This document shows positions 35,895 to 44,855 of a stretch of 64,000 bases of DNA, piece by piece. Positions within the stretch are counted from its first letter, which is position 1, and each line of letters starts with the position of its first letter. The DNA comes from Micavibrio_C sp046294845 (GTDB taxonomy: Bacteria > Pseudomonadota > Alphaproteobacteria > Micavibrionales > Micavibrionaceae). The notes beneath the pieces are model-generated. The model saw only the letters and a program-made list of their open reading frames with translations, did not search any database and was not told where the DNA came from. A program made the position numbers and the translations under genes. The stretch spans positions 1,674,001 to 1,738,000 of the forward strand of contig JBKBNU010000001.1 of NCBI GenBank assembly GCA_046294845.1, read 5' to 3'.

Positions 35895-36452
35895 TTAGTT
35901 TGTTTCAACTTTCAGCTTAACCTCTTTCAAGGCTTTGTTGACCGCAGCAAAAACTTCTTCTGTGATATCCATATCCTTGGCACCGATTACAACATTGTTC
36001 TTTGTAAGAACCAAAGCAATCGATTTGGATGAAGCAACTTTTTCCGTCTCCTTCACAACAGCTTCGCTCAGTGTACGGAAAGCATCGGCCTTGCCCTTTT
36101 CGAGACCCTGACGACGTTTTTGATAAAGAGCCTGTGTATCAGCCAACTTCTTCTCAAACGCAGCGCGTTTCTTGTTAAATTCTTCCTCGCTTACCTTGTC
36201 GGCCTTTGCCTTACCCAAGGCCGCTTCCATATCTTTCAGCTCGCGCTCGAATTTCTGGAATTCGGTCTGGAAAGATTCGCTTTGTGATTTGATTTGCTTC
36301 TGCAGCGATTTGGCGGCTTCAGATTCAGACATGATATAGTTTACATCCACTACACCAATTTTCAGATCCTCTGCTTTGGCAACGCCAGCAGAAAACAGGA
36401 TCGCCATTACGCAAGCCAGACTTAATGCAATTTTCTTAATATTCATATTCAT
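35895..36452 (-). CDS. ompH: Periplasmic chaperone Skp/OmpH family
   Basis: A 185-residue outer-membrane-protein chaperone. A signal peptide spans about 1-25 (ending GVAKAED). The rest is a jellyfish-like strand-helix fold with a long Lys/Glu-rich coiled coil (about 50-130) and a C-terminal strand VLTKNNVVIGAKDMDITEEV. The start is one of two ATGs (36452 or 36446) after a GAGG site; a TTG further upstream is unlikely. It follows bamA by 22 bases and works with it in outer membrane assembly. Confidence 0.92.
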   Translation of the reverse strand: MNMNIKKIALSLACVMAILFSAGVAKAEDLKIGVVDVNYIMSESEAAKSLQKQIKSQSESFQTEFQKFERELKDMEAALGKAKADKVSEEEFNKKRAAFEKKLADTQALYQKRRQGLEKGKADAFRTLSEAVVKETEKVASSKSIALVLTKNNVVIGAKDMDITEEVFAAVNKALKEVKLKVETN

Positions 36453-36474
36453 ATTCCTCAAACAGAGTTTTTAA

Positions 36475-38769
36475 TTAGAAACGTGTACCAAAACTGAAAC
36501 GGAAGACCTCTTCACGATCGTAATCCTCTTTCAGGTATGGCAAAGCCACATCGGCACGCACAGGTCCCATTGGCGAACGCCATGAAACACCCAAGCCTGC
36601 TGTGGCCCTGACTGAACTTTCATCAAGGATCGTAGGATCAGATTCATCCAGATCCCAAAGAGAACCGAAGTCCGTGAAGCCATGACCTAGAACGCCCATC
36701 TCCTCTGGCAAGCCCACAGGGAACGACAGCTCTACCGAACCACGATAGAAATAGTTACCCCCGAGAGAGTCATCCGTCACAGGATCACGAGGACCAACAC
36801 CGGCACGTTCAAAGCCGCGCAGCGTTGCACCGCCCAGGAAGAAGCGTTCATTGATTTCAACGTCTTCGGAGACACCTGAAATCACACCCCCCTCACCCAG
36901 AACATTTAGAACCCAACGATCGGCAATCGGGTAGAAATAGGACGCCCCCAACTGAGCCGAAACATAGCTGGCGTCACCGCCAAGCCCTGCATATTCGGTA
37001 TCAAACCAACCATAAAGGCCGTTTGTGGGGAACATCACGCTATCGCGGTCATCGTACGTAATACGCTGCGAAACAGCCGATGTAATACGCTCACCTTCCT
37101 GATCAATAATGAAGCGGGAAGCATCTGTATCTACGTTGGTAATCTCGTTTCGTTCATAGCGGTAACGAAGCGACTGACGCCAGTTTTCCGAAAGCGGATA
37201 ACCGAAGCGCAACGCACCACCTGTACGACGCTGATCATAAGAACTTTCATCCTGCAGATCGCGTGTAATATGGAACAAATCAATACCGGCAGAGAAATCA
37301 CGATCAAGGAAGTATGGTTCCGTGAAGGAGAAATCAAATTCAGTACGTTCACCGGCGATTGTCGCCGCCAGTGTCACGTCCTGACCTTTTCCGAGGAAGT
37401 TACGTTCACGAATACGGAAGTCAGCCAAAGGACCGTCTGCTGTCGAGAAACCCGCACCTACAGAAAGTTCACCTGTAGACTTTTCTGCCACATCGACATT
37501 CAGCACGGTCTTGTCGGGAGCAGAGCCCTGCGTTGCAGAAACGGTAGCCGTTTCAAAATAACCCAGATCCCTGATGTTCTGCTCTGACTTTGCCAGCTTG
37601 CCTTTATTGAACGGGTCGCCTTCTGCAAGAGAGAACTCACGGCGGATAACCTTATCCAGCGTACGAACGTTGCCGTTTATGTCGATGCGCTCAACGTAAA
37701 CAGGCGTTGTTTCTGTGATCTGGAAGTTGATGCTAATCGTCCGCTTTTCACGGTCACGTGAAGTTTCAGGACGAACGTTCACGAACATGAACTGGCTTTC
37801 TTCCAATGCGGCGGTGATAGCATCAACTGTTTTTTCAACTTCAGTTGAATCATACCAGTCACCTTCTTTGAAGGTTACTTCCGGCACCAGAGTAGTCGCA
37901 TCAAAATTACGCAGAATCGATGAAATTTTTACATCACCCACATGATAACGCTCACCTTCCTCAACAACGAAGGTCAGGTAAAACTGATCACGTTCTTTTG
38001 AGAGCTCTGCCGATGATGACACAACACGGAAGTCCGCATAACCTTGCGACAAATAGAAACGACGCAGCAGTTCTTCATCGTATTTAACGCGGTCAGGATC
38101 ATAGCGGTCATCCGTAGACAGGAAACGATACCAGCGGTCTTCCTTGGTGCTGATCTCTGTGCGCAATTTATCATCGTCATAGGCCTGGTTGCCTACAAAG
38201 CGAACACCCTTGATCACGGTCACTTCACCTTCGGTGATTTCAAACACCAGATTGACACGATTTTGATCAAGCTTGATGATTTTGGGTTCAATATTGACCG
38301 AGAAACGGCCATTGCGCTGATAAACCTGATAAAGACGGTTCACATCTGACTGAACCTTGTTGCGGGTCAGAACCTGGCGCGGGCGCATCTGGATTTCAGC
38401 TTGCAATTCCTCATCGGAAATTTTGTCGTTGCCTTCAAAGGCCACCTGACTGATCACAGGGTTCTCGACCAACGACACTTCAAGAACGTTGGCTTTCTGG
38501 CGTAGCACCACGTCGGCAAAAAGGCCCGTGCCAAAGAGACTCTTCAATGCACGATCAAGCGTGTCTTGCGTCATCATATCGCCAACGCGCACGTCCATGT
38601 ATGTCAGCACGGTTGCCGGTTCGATACGTTCGGTACCTAGTACACGGATTTCATTGATACGCTGACCTGTTGCTTCGTAATAACCCTGCGCTTGAACCGG
38701 TTGTGCGTGAAGTACAACGGCTGACACAGAAACAAGAAGCCCCGTCAACATGACTGATAAGAGACGCAT
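36475..38769 (-). CDS. bamA: Outer membrane assembly factor BamA
   Basis: A 764-residue Omp85 protein. A signal peptide (about 1-27) is followed by five POTRA domains (about 33-430; segments such as INEIRVLGTERIEPATVL and YVERIDINGNVRTLDKVIRREF mark individual repeats). The C-terminal 16-strand barrel carries the conserved LRGFERAG loop and ends in a terminal aromatic (SFGTRF) typical of outer membrane signals. It is the core of the BAM complex, encoded beside rseP and ompH. Confidence 0.97.
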   Translation of the reverse strand: MRLLSVMLTGLLVSVSAVVLHAQPVQAQGYYEATGQRINEIRVLGTERIEPATVLTYMDVRVGDMMTQDTLDRALKSLFGTGLFADVVLRQKANVLEVSLVENPVISQVAFEGNDKISDEELQAEIQMRPRQVLTRNKVQSDVNRLYQVYQRNGRFSVNIEPKIIKLDQNRVNLVFEITEGEVTVIKGVRFVGNQAYDDDKLRTEISTKEDRWYRFLSTDDRYDPDRVKYDEELLRRFYLSQGYADFRVVSSSAELSKERDQFYLTFVVEEGERYHVGDVKISSILRNFDATTLVPEVTFKEGDWYDSTEVEKTVDAITAALEESQFMFVNVRPETSRDREKRTISINFQITETTPVYVERIDINGNVRTLDKVIRREFSLAEGDPFNKGKLAKSEQNIRDLGYFETATVSATQGSAPDKTVLNVDVAEKSTGELSVGAGFSTADGPLADFRIRERNFLGKGQDVTLAATIAGERTEFDFSFTEPYFLDRDFSAGIDLFHITRDLQDESSYDQRRTGGALRFGYPLSENWRQSLRYRYERNEITNVDTDASRFIIDQEGERITSAVSQRITYDDRDSVMFPTNGLYGWFDTEYAGLGGDASYVSAQLGASYFYPIADRWVLNVLGEGGVISGVSEDVEINERFFLGGATLRGFERAGVGPRDPVTDDSLGGNYFYRGSVELSFPVGLPEEMGVLGHGFTDFGSLWDLDESDPTILDESSVRATAGLGVSWRSPMGPVRADVALPYLKEDYDREEVFRFSFGTRF

Positions 38770-38859
38770 GATCTTTTCATATTCCGATTATGGTTAATGC
38801 AGAGAAAAACTATCCCAGAAGAACGGGTTATGCAACGAGATAATAAAGGAAAAATGCTC

Positions 38860-40239
38860 TTATAGGAATAGCTGAACGAGATCGTTCAAGTTAGCAAATA
38901 CCATGATTCCCACCAGTAAGGCCAGCCCCAAGCGGAATGCATATTCCTGAATCTGATCTGACAGTGGTGACCCCTTAAGCGCTTCAATCGTATAGAAAAC
39001 AAGGTGTCCGCCATCCAGCATGGGTATAGGGAACAGGTTAATTAAACCAAGATTTATGGAAAGAAGTGCCGTAAAGGTTAACAACGCAATGATACCGCTC
39101 TGCGCCATATCGCCGGCGATGGCCCCAATACGGATAATCCCGCCCAATTCCTTGGCACTGCGGTTACCAGTGACCATTTGCCAAAGCGCCCCCAAGGTAT
39201 CGACCATAATATTCTTGGTTTCATTGACGGCAACCATCAAACCTTCCATCAAACCCAACTTGTAGAAGATTTCTTCATCACTATAGGAAATCAGAAGCTC
39301 TTTGGGCGCCTCATCACCTGTCTGCAACAGATTTTCATTCTTCACCGCAGGCGGCTTGACGATATAGCGGGCAGTGCCCTCGCCTTCTGTAACAGTGATA
39401 CTGACATTCTTGTCGAGTTGGCCAGACAAAGCCTTGCGGGCCTCATCCAGATCGGCAACGGCTTTGTCATTCACTTCTGTAACACGCGATAAATCAATAC
39501 CGTTACCGGGGCTAACGATACCCAGGAAACCACGGGAATTGGAGAAACCAAAACGGTCCTCTTCAACCAAACGCTCGGGACGAACCGTAATCAGCATCGG
39601 CTCACCATTACGGCGGATGGCAAAATTGCGGTCCCTATCCAAACCCAAAGCTACGCTACGGCGGACTTCCTGAAAGCGACGCACAGGACGACCATCAATC
39701 TCGTAAATCTCGTCATGAGGCTGGAAACCGGCTTTATCAGCAGCAGAATCAACAACAACGGCCGCCACCAGCGGCGGTGTGGCTGGCTGGCCGTAATAGA
39801 CATAAAGCCCCCACAGGACAACAATCGCAAAAAGAAAATTGATGCCGGGACCAGCAAAAACGATAGCGGCACGGCGCGCAACAGGCTGGGCATAGAAAGC
39901 CACTCTCTTTTCCTCAGCCGTATGCTGGCGTGATTGACCACCTTCCGTAACTTCACTGCTATGGCCGGCGCTGGCGGGGTCCGTATCGCCAAACATTTTG
40001 ACGTAGCCCCCGAGCGGAATCAGCGAGAATTTCCATCTTGTGCCGTGTTTATCGGTAAAACCGCACAGTTCCTTACCAAAACCGATAGAAAAACTCTCGA
40101 TTTTTACGCCATTGATTTTGGCGATGTAATAGTGACCGAATTCATGGACGAAAACCAGAATACTCAGGACCAGAACAAAAGTGCCACCATAAATCCATGT
40201 ACCTTGGGCGAATTGGTGAAGAGTTTCAAAAAGCTGCAT
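38860..40239 (-). CDS. rseP: Site-2 zinc protease RseP
   Basis: A 459-residue inner-membrane metalloprotease. The zinc motif HEFGH is at 32-36 in the first membrane helix, PDZ-like segments lie in the middle (about 150-330), and the third zinc ligand is in the NLFPIPMLDGGH motif near 400. Homologues cleave anti-sigma factors in envelope stress and clear signal peptides. Its place between dxr and bamA is standard. Confidence 0.96.
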   Translation of the reverse strand: MQLFETLHQFAQGTWIYGGTFVLVLSILVFVHEFGHYYIAKINGVKIESFSIGFGKELCGFTDKHGTRWKFSLIPLGGYVKMFGDTDPASAGHSSEVTEGGQSRQHTAEEKRVAFYAQPVARRAAIVFAGPGINFLFAIVVLWGLYVYYGQPATPPLVAAVVVDSAADKAGFQPHDEIYEIDGRPVRRFQEVRRSVALGLDRDRNFAIRRNGEPMLITVRPERLVEEDRFGFSNSRGFLGIVSPGNGIDLSRVTEVNDKAVADLDEARKALSGQLDKNVSITVTEGEGTARYIVKPPAVKNENLLQTGDEAPKELLISYSDEEIFYKLGLMEGLMVAVNETKNIMVDTLGALWQMVTGNRSAKELGGIIRIGAIAGDMAQSGIIALLTFTALLSINLGLINLFPIPMLDGGHLVFYTIEALKGSPLSDQIQEYAFRLGLALLVGIMVFANLNDLVQLFL

Positions 40240-40245
40240 TATGGT

Positions 40246-41427
40246 CTAAAGCCCCACGGTCTTGGATGGTCGGTTGCTACTCATGATATAGGATTCAGTT
40301 GTCTGCCGGACAGTGTTATCCAAAAACAGAATCTCATCAAGGCTTTGTGGTGATATCAAGGCAGTTTCTGCCAAAACAACCCTGACCAGATTATAAATAT
40401 CCGCAAAACCTATACGTTTTTTCAAGAAAGCTTCAACAGCCACTTCGTTGGCAGCATTAAAGGCTATGCATGCCGCCTGCCCCCGCTCAAGACATTCGTA
40501 AGCCAAAGGCAATAACGGGAACCTAACGTGGTCCGGCTGTTCAAATGTCAATGACTGCAAGGTTTTAAGTTCAAGGCGCTGCCCGCTCGTGGGCATGCGC
40601 TCCGGCCATGCCAGAGCATAAGCAATCGGTGTGCGCATATCAGGAGCACCCAACTGTGCAAGGAACGAACCATCAGCATATTCAACCATCGAATGAATGA
40701 TGGATTGCGGATGAACCAACACATCAATTTTATCGGCAGGCATATTGAACAGATAATGCGCTTCAATAACCTCCAGTGCCTTATTCATCATACTGGCGCT
40801 ATCGACAGATATTTTGGCACCCATGCTCCAGTTTGGATGATTGACAGCCTGCTCTGGTGTAGCCATCGCTATAGCCTGCGCATCCCATGTACGAAACGGG
40901 CCACCCGATGCCGTGAGGACCAGACGTTCGATTGACTCAATATTTTCTACCTCGAAAACCTGAAAGATTGCATTATGCTCGCTATCGACAGGCAAAATCT
41001 TGGTGCCATATTTACGGGCAGCGCCCATAACCAACGCACCTGCCGCGACCAAAGGTTCCTTGTTGGCAATCGCCACAACCTTGCCCTGCTCTACAGCTTT
41101 CAGCAACGGCTCCAGTCCTGCCATCCCAACGATGGCCCCGACGACACATTGCGCTGGAATAGCGCCAGCTTCTATAACAGCCTGACGTCCAGCCATTGCT
41201 TCCGTGTCTGTCCCTGCCAAAAGGTCCGCAAGTTCCCTGTAACGGGCCTCATCACCGATAACCGCATAACGGGCCTTGGTTTTGACAGCTTGCTCCGCCA
41301 ACAGGGCTACATTTGTTTGCGCTGTAAGAGCTTGGACTACAAATTTATCAGGCTGTGATAAAATAAGATCAATAGTGCTTTTGCCCACTGATCCGGTGGA
41401 ACCAAGAATACTGACAGTCTTGGTCAT
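40246..41427 (-). CDS. dxr: 1-deoxy-D-xylulose 5-phosphate reductoisomerase
   Basis: A 393-residue enzyme of the MEP isoprenoid pathway. It has the NADPH-binding GSTGSVGKST at 9-18, the ANKEPLVAAG segment near 120, metal ligands in PVDSEHNAIFQ near 145, the TASGGPFR loop, and the SMMNKALEVIEAHYLF segment. It supplies precursors for undecaprenyl phosphate made by UppS in the same cluster. Its ATG overlaps the cdsA stop by 4 bases or fewer. Confidence 0.97.
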   Translation of the reverse strand: MTKTVSILGSTGSVGKSTIDLILSQPDKFVVQALTAQTNVALLAEQAVKTKARYAVIGDEARYRELADLLAGTDTEAMAGRQAVIEAGAIPAQCVVGAIVGMAGLEPLLKAVEQGKVVAIANKEPLVAAGALVMGAARKYGTKILPVDSEHNAIFQVFEVENIESIERLVLTASGGPFRTWDAQAIAMATPEQAVNHPNWSMGAKISVDSASMMNKALEVIEAHYLFNMPADKIDVLVHPQSIIHSMVEYADGSFLAQLGAPDMRTPIAYALAWPERMPTSGQRLELKTLQSLTFEQPDHVRFPLLPLAYECLERGQAACIAFNAANEVAVEAFLKKRIGFADIYNLVRVVLAETALISPQSLDEILFLDNTVRQTTESYIMSSNRPSKTVGL

Positions 41428-42134
41428 AGAAACACCATGCAGAGGGCCAAGAAAACAGGAGCCGCCAAAAGCAGAGCATCAATCCGGTCCAGCAAGCCCC
41501 CATGCCCGGGGATGATATGCCCTGTATCTTTTAGATCGGCACGACGCTTGAAAAATGAAATGAATAAATCACCTGCCTGCCCGACCATCCCCAGAATTGC
41601 CCCTGCCACAAATACACCTACAGCAGCGGCAACACCTTCCAAGGGCACTTCGGTCGCCAGCCACTTCGAGAAGAATGGCGACAGCCTATACAGAGCCTCC
41701 ATCACAACTGCGCTTGAGAAGATCGCACCAAAAAATCCGGCCCATGTTTTCTTGGGACTTAGCTTCGGGCAAAGCTTGGGGCCGCCAATAAATTTTCCTG
41801 CAAAATAAGCGCCGATATCGCTAGCCCATACTGCCAGAACAATAGTAATTGCCAGCCACGCACCTTCTTCGTATCCAAATCGCAGCCAGACATACGAAGC
41901 AAAGCATAGGGAGAGATAGAAAGCCCCCACCCCTAGAACCAGATAGGCATGATTACGGTTCTTTGCAAAACCGTACCATTCATAGAAAGACACCAGAGCA
42001 GATACCAGCATCAGCGCCAGAAAAAGATAGCCCCCCGTCATAACGATCCAGAGCATAAGCGGTGCCAGCACGAGTGCGGAAAGAACCCTTACACCCAGAC
42101 CTGAAAAACGCCCTGCTGTCGGGGTGTCTATCAT
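41424..42134 (-). CDS. cdsA: Phosphatidate cytidylyltransferase
   Basis: A 236-residue polytopic membrane enzyme making CDP-diacylglycerol. About six or seven helices are visible. The family signature is at the C-terminus: KRRADLKDTGHIIPGHGGLLDRIDAL in the last 45 residues, with its metal-binding Asp. It overlaps both uppS and dxr by a few bases, so the three are coupled. Confidence 0.96.
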   Translation of the reverse strand: MIDTPTAGRFSGLGVRVLSALVLAPLMLWIVMTGGYLFLALMLVSALVSFYEWYGFAKNRNHAYLVLGVGAFYLSLCFASYVWLRFGYEEGAWLAITIVLAVWASDIGAYFAGKFIGGPKLCPKLSPKKTWAGFFGAIFSSAVVMEALYRLSPFFSKWLATEVPLEGVAAAVGVFVAGAILGMVGQAGDLFISFFKRRADLKDTGHIIPGHGGLLDRIDALLLAAPVFLALCMVFL

Positions 42135-42868
42135 GAAGATCCTGCCTTAACCCCTCCGAAGCGGCGATCGCGGGCATTAAAGTCCGCAAGGGCGCTTTCA
42201 AGATCGGCAGACGAGAAATCAGGCCACAACGTTTTTGTGTAAACCATTTCGGCATAGGCACATTGCCAGAGCAAAAAGTTACTGATGCGCTGTTCGCCGC
42301 TGGTACGGATCAAAATATCAGGATCGGGCAAACCGCTGGTCTGCAAAAATGACGGGAAGAATTCTTCAGCCGAATTCATCGAAGCTTCAATCCCTTTTTC
42401 CGCGCACATTTGGGCGTATCCCACGGCTGCATTCAGAATATCAAACCGTCCGCCATAGTTTAGTGCCATCAGGACTGTAATACCGTCGTTATCCTTGGTC
42501 AGATTTTCGGCATTTTCAATCAGCTCGACAATCTCGCGATCAAAGGCGCTGCGATCACCAATCACTTTCAGACAGATGTTATTGCGATGAAGTTCTGCAG
42601 TTTCCGAGCGCAGATAGACACGCAGCAAGCGCATCAGTTCGGATACTTCTTCTGCCGGACGACTCCAGTTCTCGGACGAAAAACCAAACAGTGTCAGATA
42701 ACGTACACCCAGTTCGGCAGCCGCCTTTACCGTACGCTTTACAGCTTCCACGCCTTGCTTATGCCCCATCGTACGAGGCAAACCGCGGGCCTGCGCCCAA
42801 CGTCCGTTGCCGTCCATAATAATGGCGATATGTCGCACCTTGTTTTCTGCAGCTGTAGTCATAACCAT
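42131..42868 (-). CDS. uppS: Undecaprenyl diphosphate synthase
   Basis: A 245-residue cis-prenyltransferase for the cell-wall lipid carrier. The catalytic Asp is in IIMDGNGRWAQARG (about 15-28). The SSENWSRP motif is near residue 75, and the C-terminal PDILIRTSGEQRISNFLLWQ region and EMVYTKTLWPDF are intact. The gene overlaps cdsA by 4 bases. Confidence 0.97.
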   Translation of the reverse strand: MVMTTAAENKVRHIAIIMDGNGRWAQARGLPRTMGHKQGVEAVKRTVKAAAELGVRYLTLFGFSSENWSRPAEEVSELMRLLRVYLRSETAELHRNNICLKVIGDRSAFDREIVELIENAENLTKDNDGITVLMALNYGGRFDILNAAVGYAQMCAEKGIEASMNSAEEFFPSFLQTSGLPDPDILIRTSGEQRISNFLLWQCAYAEMVYTKTLWPDFSSADLESALADFNARDRRFGGVKAGSS

Positions 42869-42903
42869 CCAAACTCGATTAGCAGCAAAGACCTCCCTCG
42901 ACC

Positions 42904-43455
42904 TTAAACGGTCATGATGTCTTTTTCTTTATCCTTCAGCATTGTGTCAATTTTCTGAATGATGCTATCGGTCAGTTTCTGGACTTCGTCACCGTGACGC
43001 TTGTTTTCATCTTCCGGCATACCGTCACTTTTCAGCTTCTTGAGAAGATCCATACCATCACGGCGAATATTGCGAACGGCAACACGGGCTTGCTCGGCAT
43101 ACTTGCTGGCAACCTTGGTCAGTTCTGCACGGCGCTCCTGGTTCAGCTCAGGGATTGGTACACGAATAACCGAACCTTCACCGATCGGGTTCAGACCCAG
43201 ACCGGAATCACGAATGGCCTTCTCGACAGCTTTGGTGGCTGTTGCATCCCATACCTGCACGCTCAGCATACGCGGCTCGGGAGCCGTCACTGTGCCCAGC
43301 TGATTGATAGGCATACGTGAACCGTAAACCTCGACTGTTACCGGCTCCAGCATACTGGCGGCGGCGCGGCCTGTACGCAAACCGGCAAATTCCTCTTTCA
43401 GGTTATTGACGGCACCTTCCATGCGTTGACGCAGATCATTGATATTGAATGTCAT
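42904..43455 (-). CDS. frr: Ribosome recycling factor
   Basis: A 183-residue two-domain factor that splits post-termination ribosomes with EF-G. The three-helix bundle and hinge are intact: LRTGRAAASMLEPV near 26-39, YGSRMPINQLGTV near 44-56, PIPELNQERRAELTKV near 110-125, and VRNIRRDGMDLLKK near 133-146. It lies between pyrH and uppS as usual. Confidence 0.97.
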   Translation of the reverse strand: MTFNINDLRQRMEGAVNNLKEEFAGLRTGRAAASMLEPVTVEVYGSRMPINQLGTVTAPEPRMLSVQVWDATATKAVEKAIRDSGLGLNPIGEGSVIRVPIPELNQERRAELTKVASKYAEQARVAVRNIRRDGMDLLKKLKSDGMPEDENKRHGDEVQKLTDSIIQKIDTMLKDKEKDIMTV

Positions 43456-43478
43456 GACAGGATTTCCCCTTCTTCCTT

Positions 43479-44240
43479 TTAGTCTTTAACGATTGTGTAG
43501 CTGCCTTTACCCTGAACGACTTCAGCAAAGCTGCCGCCTTCCTTGATCGAGAACACAACAATCGGAATACTGTTTTCACGCGCCAGCGAAACCGCTGTGG
43601 CATCCATCACTTTTAGGTCTTTTGTCAGCACATCCATATAGGAAAGCTGATCGTATTTCTTGGCACTCGGGTCTTTCACCGGATCCGCTGTATAGACACC
43701 ATCAACTTTGGTGGCTTTGAACAAGGCATCGCAATTCATTTCCGAAGCACGCAGCGCCGCTGGCGTATCGGTTGTAAAGAACGGGTTACCGGAACCGGCT
43801 GCAAAAATCACTACACGGCCTTTTTCAAGGTGACGCAAGGCACGGCGGCGCAGGAAAGGCTCACATACGGCATCCATCGGAATGGCTGATTGCACGCGGG
43901 TTGGTACATCGATTTTTTCGAGGGCCGATTGTAAGGCCAGCGCATTCATAACCGTACCCAGCATACCCATATAATCGGCAGTCACGCGTTCAATCCCATT
44001 TGACGCCCCAGATACACCACGGAAGATATTACCGGCACCAACAACAATACAAACCTCGACACCCAGCTTGACAGCCTCTTTCACATCCGCTGCGATCCGT
44101 TCGATCGTAGCCGGATCGATTCCAAACTCACGATCCCCCATCAAAACTTCGCCCGACATTTTCAGGAGAACGCGATTGAATTTCAGGCCGGGGTTTTTCA
44201 TCGTAGATACGTCCTGTTTTAGGGCTTCAGCAGATTGCAT
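43479..44240 (-). CDS. pyrH: UMP kinase
   Basis: A 253-residue amino-acid-kinase-fold UMP kinase. The phosphate loop LLKMSGEVLMG lies near 26-36, VVGAGNIFRG near 67-76, ADYMGMLGTVMNALALQ near 88-104, and the ATP-site segment KATKVDGVYTADPVKDPSA near 165-183. The first 14 residues precede the family core; an internal ATG at residue 14 is an alternative start. It has a separate upstream region because a terminator precedes it. Confidence 0.97.
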   Translation of the reverse strand: MQSAEALKQDVSTMKNPGLKFNRVLLKMSGEVLMGDREFGIDPATIERIAADVKEAVKLGVEVCIVVGAGNIFRGVSGASNGIERVTADYMGMLGTVMNALALQSALEKIDVPTRVQSAIPMDAVCEPFLRRRALRHLEKGRVVIFAAGSGNPFFTTDTPAALRASEMNCDALFKATKVDGVYTADPVKDPSAKKYDQLSYMDVLTKDLKVMDATAVSLARENSIPIVVFSIKEGGSFAEVVQGKGSYTIVKD

Positions 44241-44331
44241 AATATTAATTTCCTATCGAGCATTTTACACCCCCTGTCATACCAGCCGACAGGCTAAAAA
44301 AGCAATGCTAAACAGCAATATGGCAAGATAT

Positions 44332-44352
44332 GTCCCCCTCCAATCGGGGGAC
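44332..44352 (-). promoter_or_regulatory. Perfect hairpin in the pyrH leader
   Basis: GTCCCCC-N7-GGGGGAC forms a perfect 7-bp stem about 90 bases upstream of pyrH and just past the terminator of the 149-codon orphan. No T-run follows on the minus strand. It may be a second transcript-end stem or a leader structure. Confidence 0.4.
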
Positions 44353-44362
44353 CGGCCCCGTC

Positions 44363-44390
44363 AAAAAAATAACCCGCAAACGGGCTATTT
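44363..44390 (-). terminator. Terminator between the 149-codon orphan and pyrH
   Basis: On the minus strand AAATAgCCCG-TTTG-CGGGtTATTT forms a stem with one mismatch, followed by seven T residues. It begins about 12 bases after the orphan stop codon. Confidence 0.75.
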
Positions 44391-44401
44391 TATTACGACT
44401 A

Positions 44402-44851
44402 TTATTCCTTGATCAGATTGACCATCCGGCCCTTGCTGTCCCGATATTTGATATAGGGGGCTTCATCCTGCCCCTCCAAACCGATAATCAGTTTGTCATC
44501 CCCTGTTTTGTCCTTCATGACAATAACCGGAGAGTCATTTGCGCCATAAAGCCTGACCAGAAAACGCAAGCTGCCCTTCCTGTCATGCAAACCAAAAAGA
44601 GATTGCCCTTTTTCCGAGCCAGAGTCATAGGCTCCCATCTGGATTTGTACACCGTCTTGCGGATTAAAAAGGAAGAGCGTGCCCTGATCGGCATTTCCCG
44701 GACCAATATAGGCGACGCGGTGACCGCTATAGCCAAAGGCTTCGAGTACGTTCTGTCCCGCCGCCGCAAGCGGGCCCGAGAACAAAACACCAAAAAGCAG
44801 GCCCACAGTAAGGCATAACGCCGCTGCAAGAAGCCTGCTTTTCGATTTCAT
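44402..44851 (-). CDS. Exported orphan protein between tsf and pyrH
   Basis: I do not recognise this 149-residue protein. It has an N-terminal membrane or signal segment (about 6-31) and then a small strand-rich domain with repeats of the form strand-turn-strand (TLFLFNPQDGVQIQMG, SLFGLHDRKGSLRFLV, SPVIVMKDKTGDDKLIIGL), ending KYRDSKGRMVNL. These recurring strand-DxxG-strand units suggest a beta-repeat fold. It starts 4 bases after the tsf stop and is followed by a terminator, so it shares a transcript with rpsB-tsf. Genes between tsf and pyrH are uncommon. Confidence 0.75.
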   Translation of the reverse strand: MKSKSRLLAAALCLTVGLLFGVLFSGPLAAAGQNVLEAFGYSGHRVAYIGPGNADQGTLFLFNPQDGVQIQMGAYDSGSEKGQSLFGLHDRKGSLRFLVRLYGANDSPVIVMKDKTGDDKLIIGLEGQDEAPYIKYRDSKGRMVNLIKE

Positions 44852-44855
44852 AATA

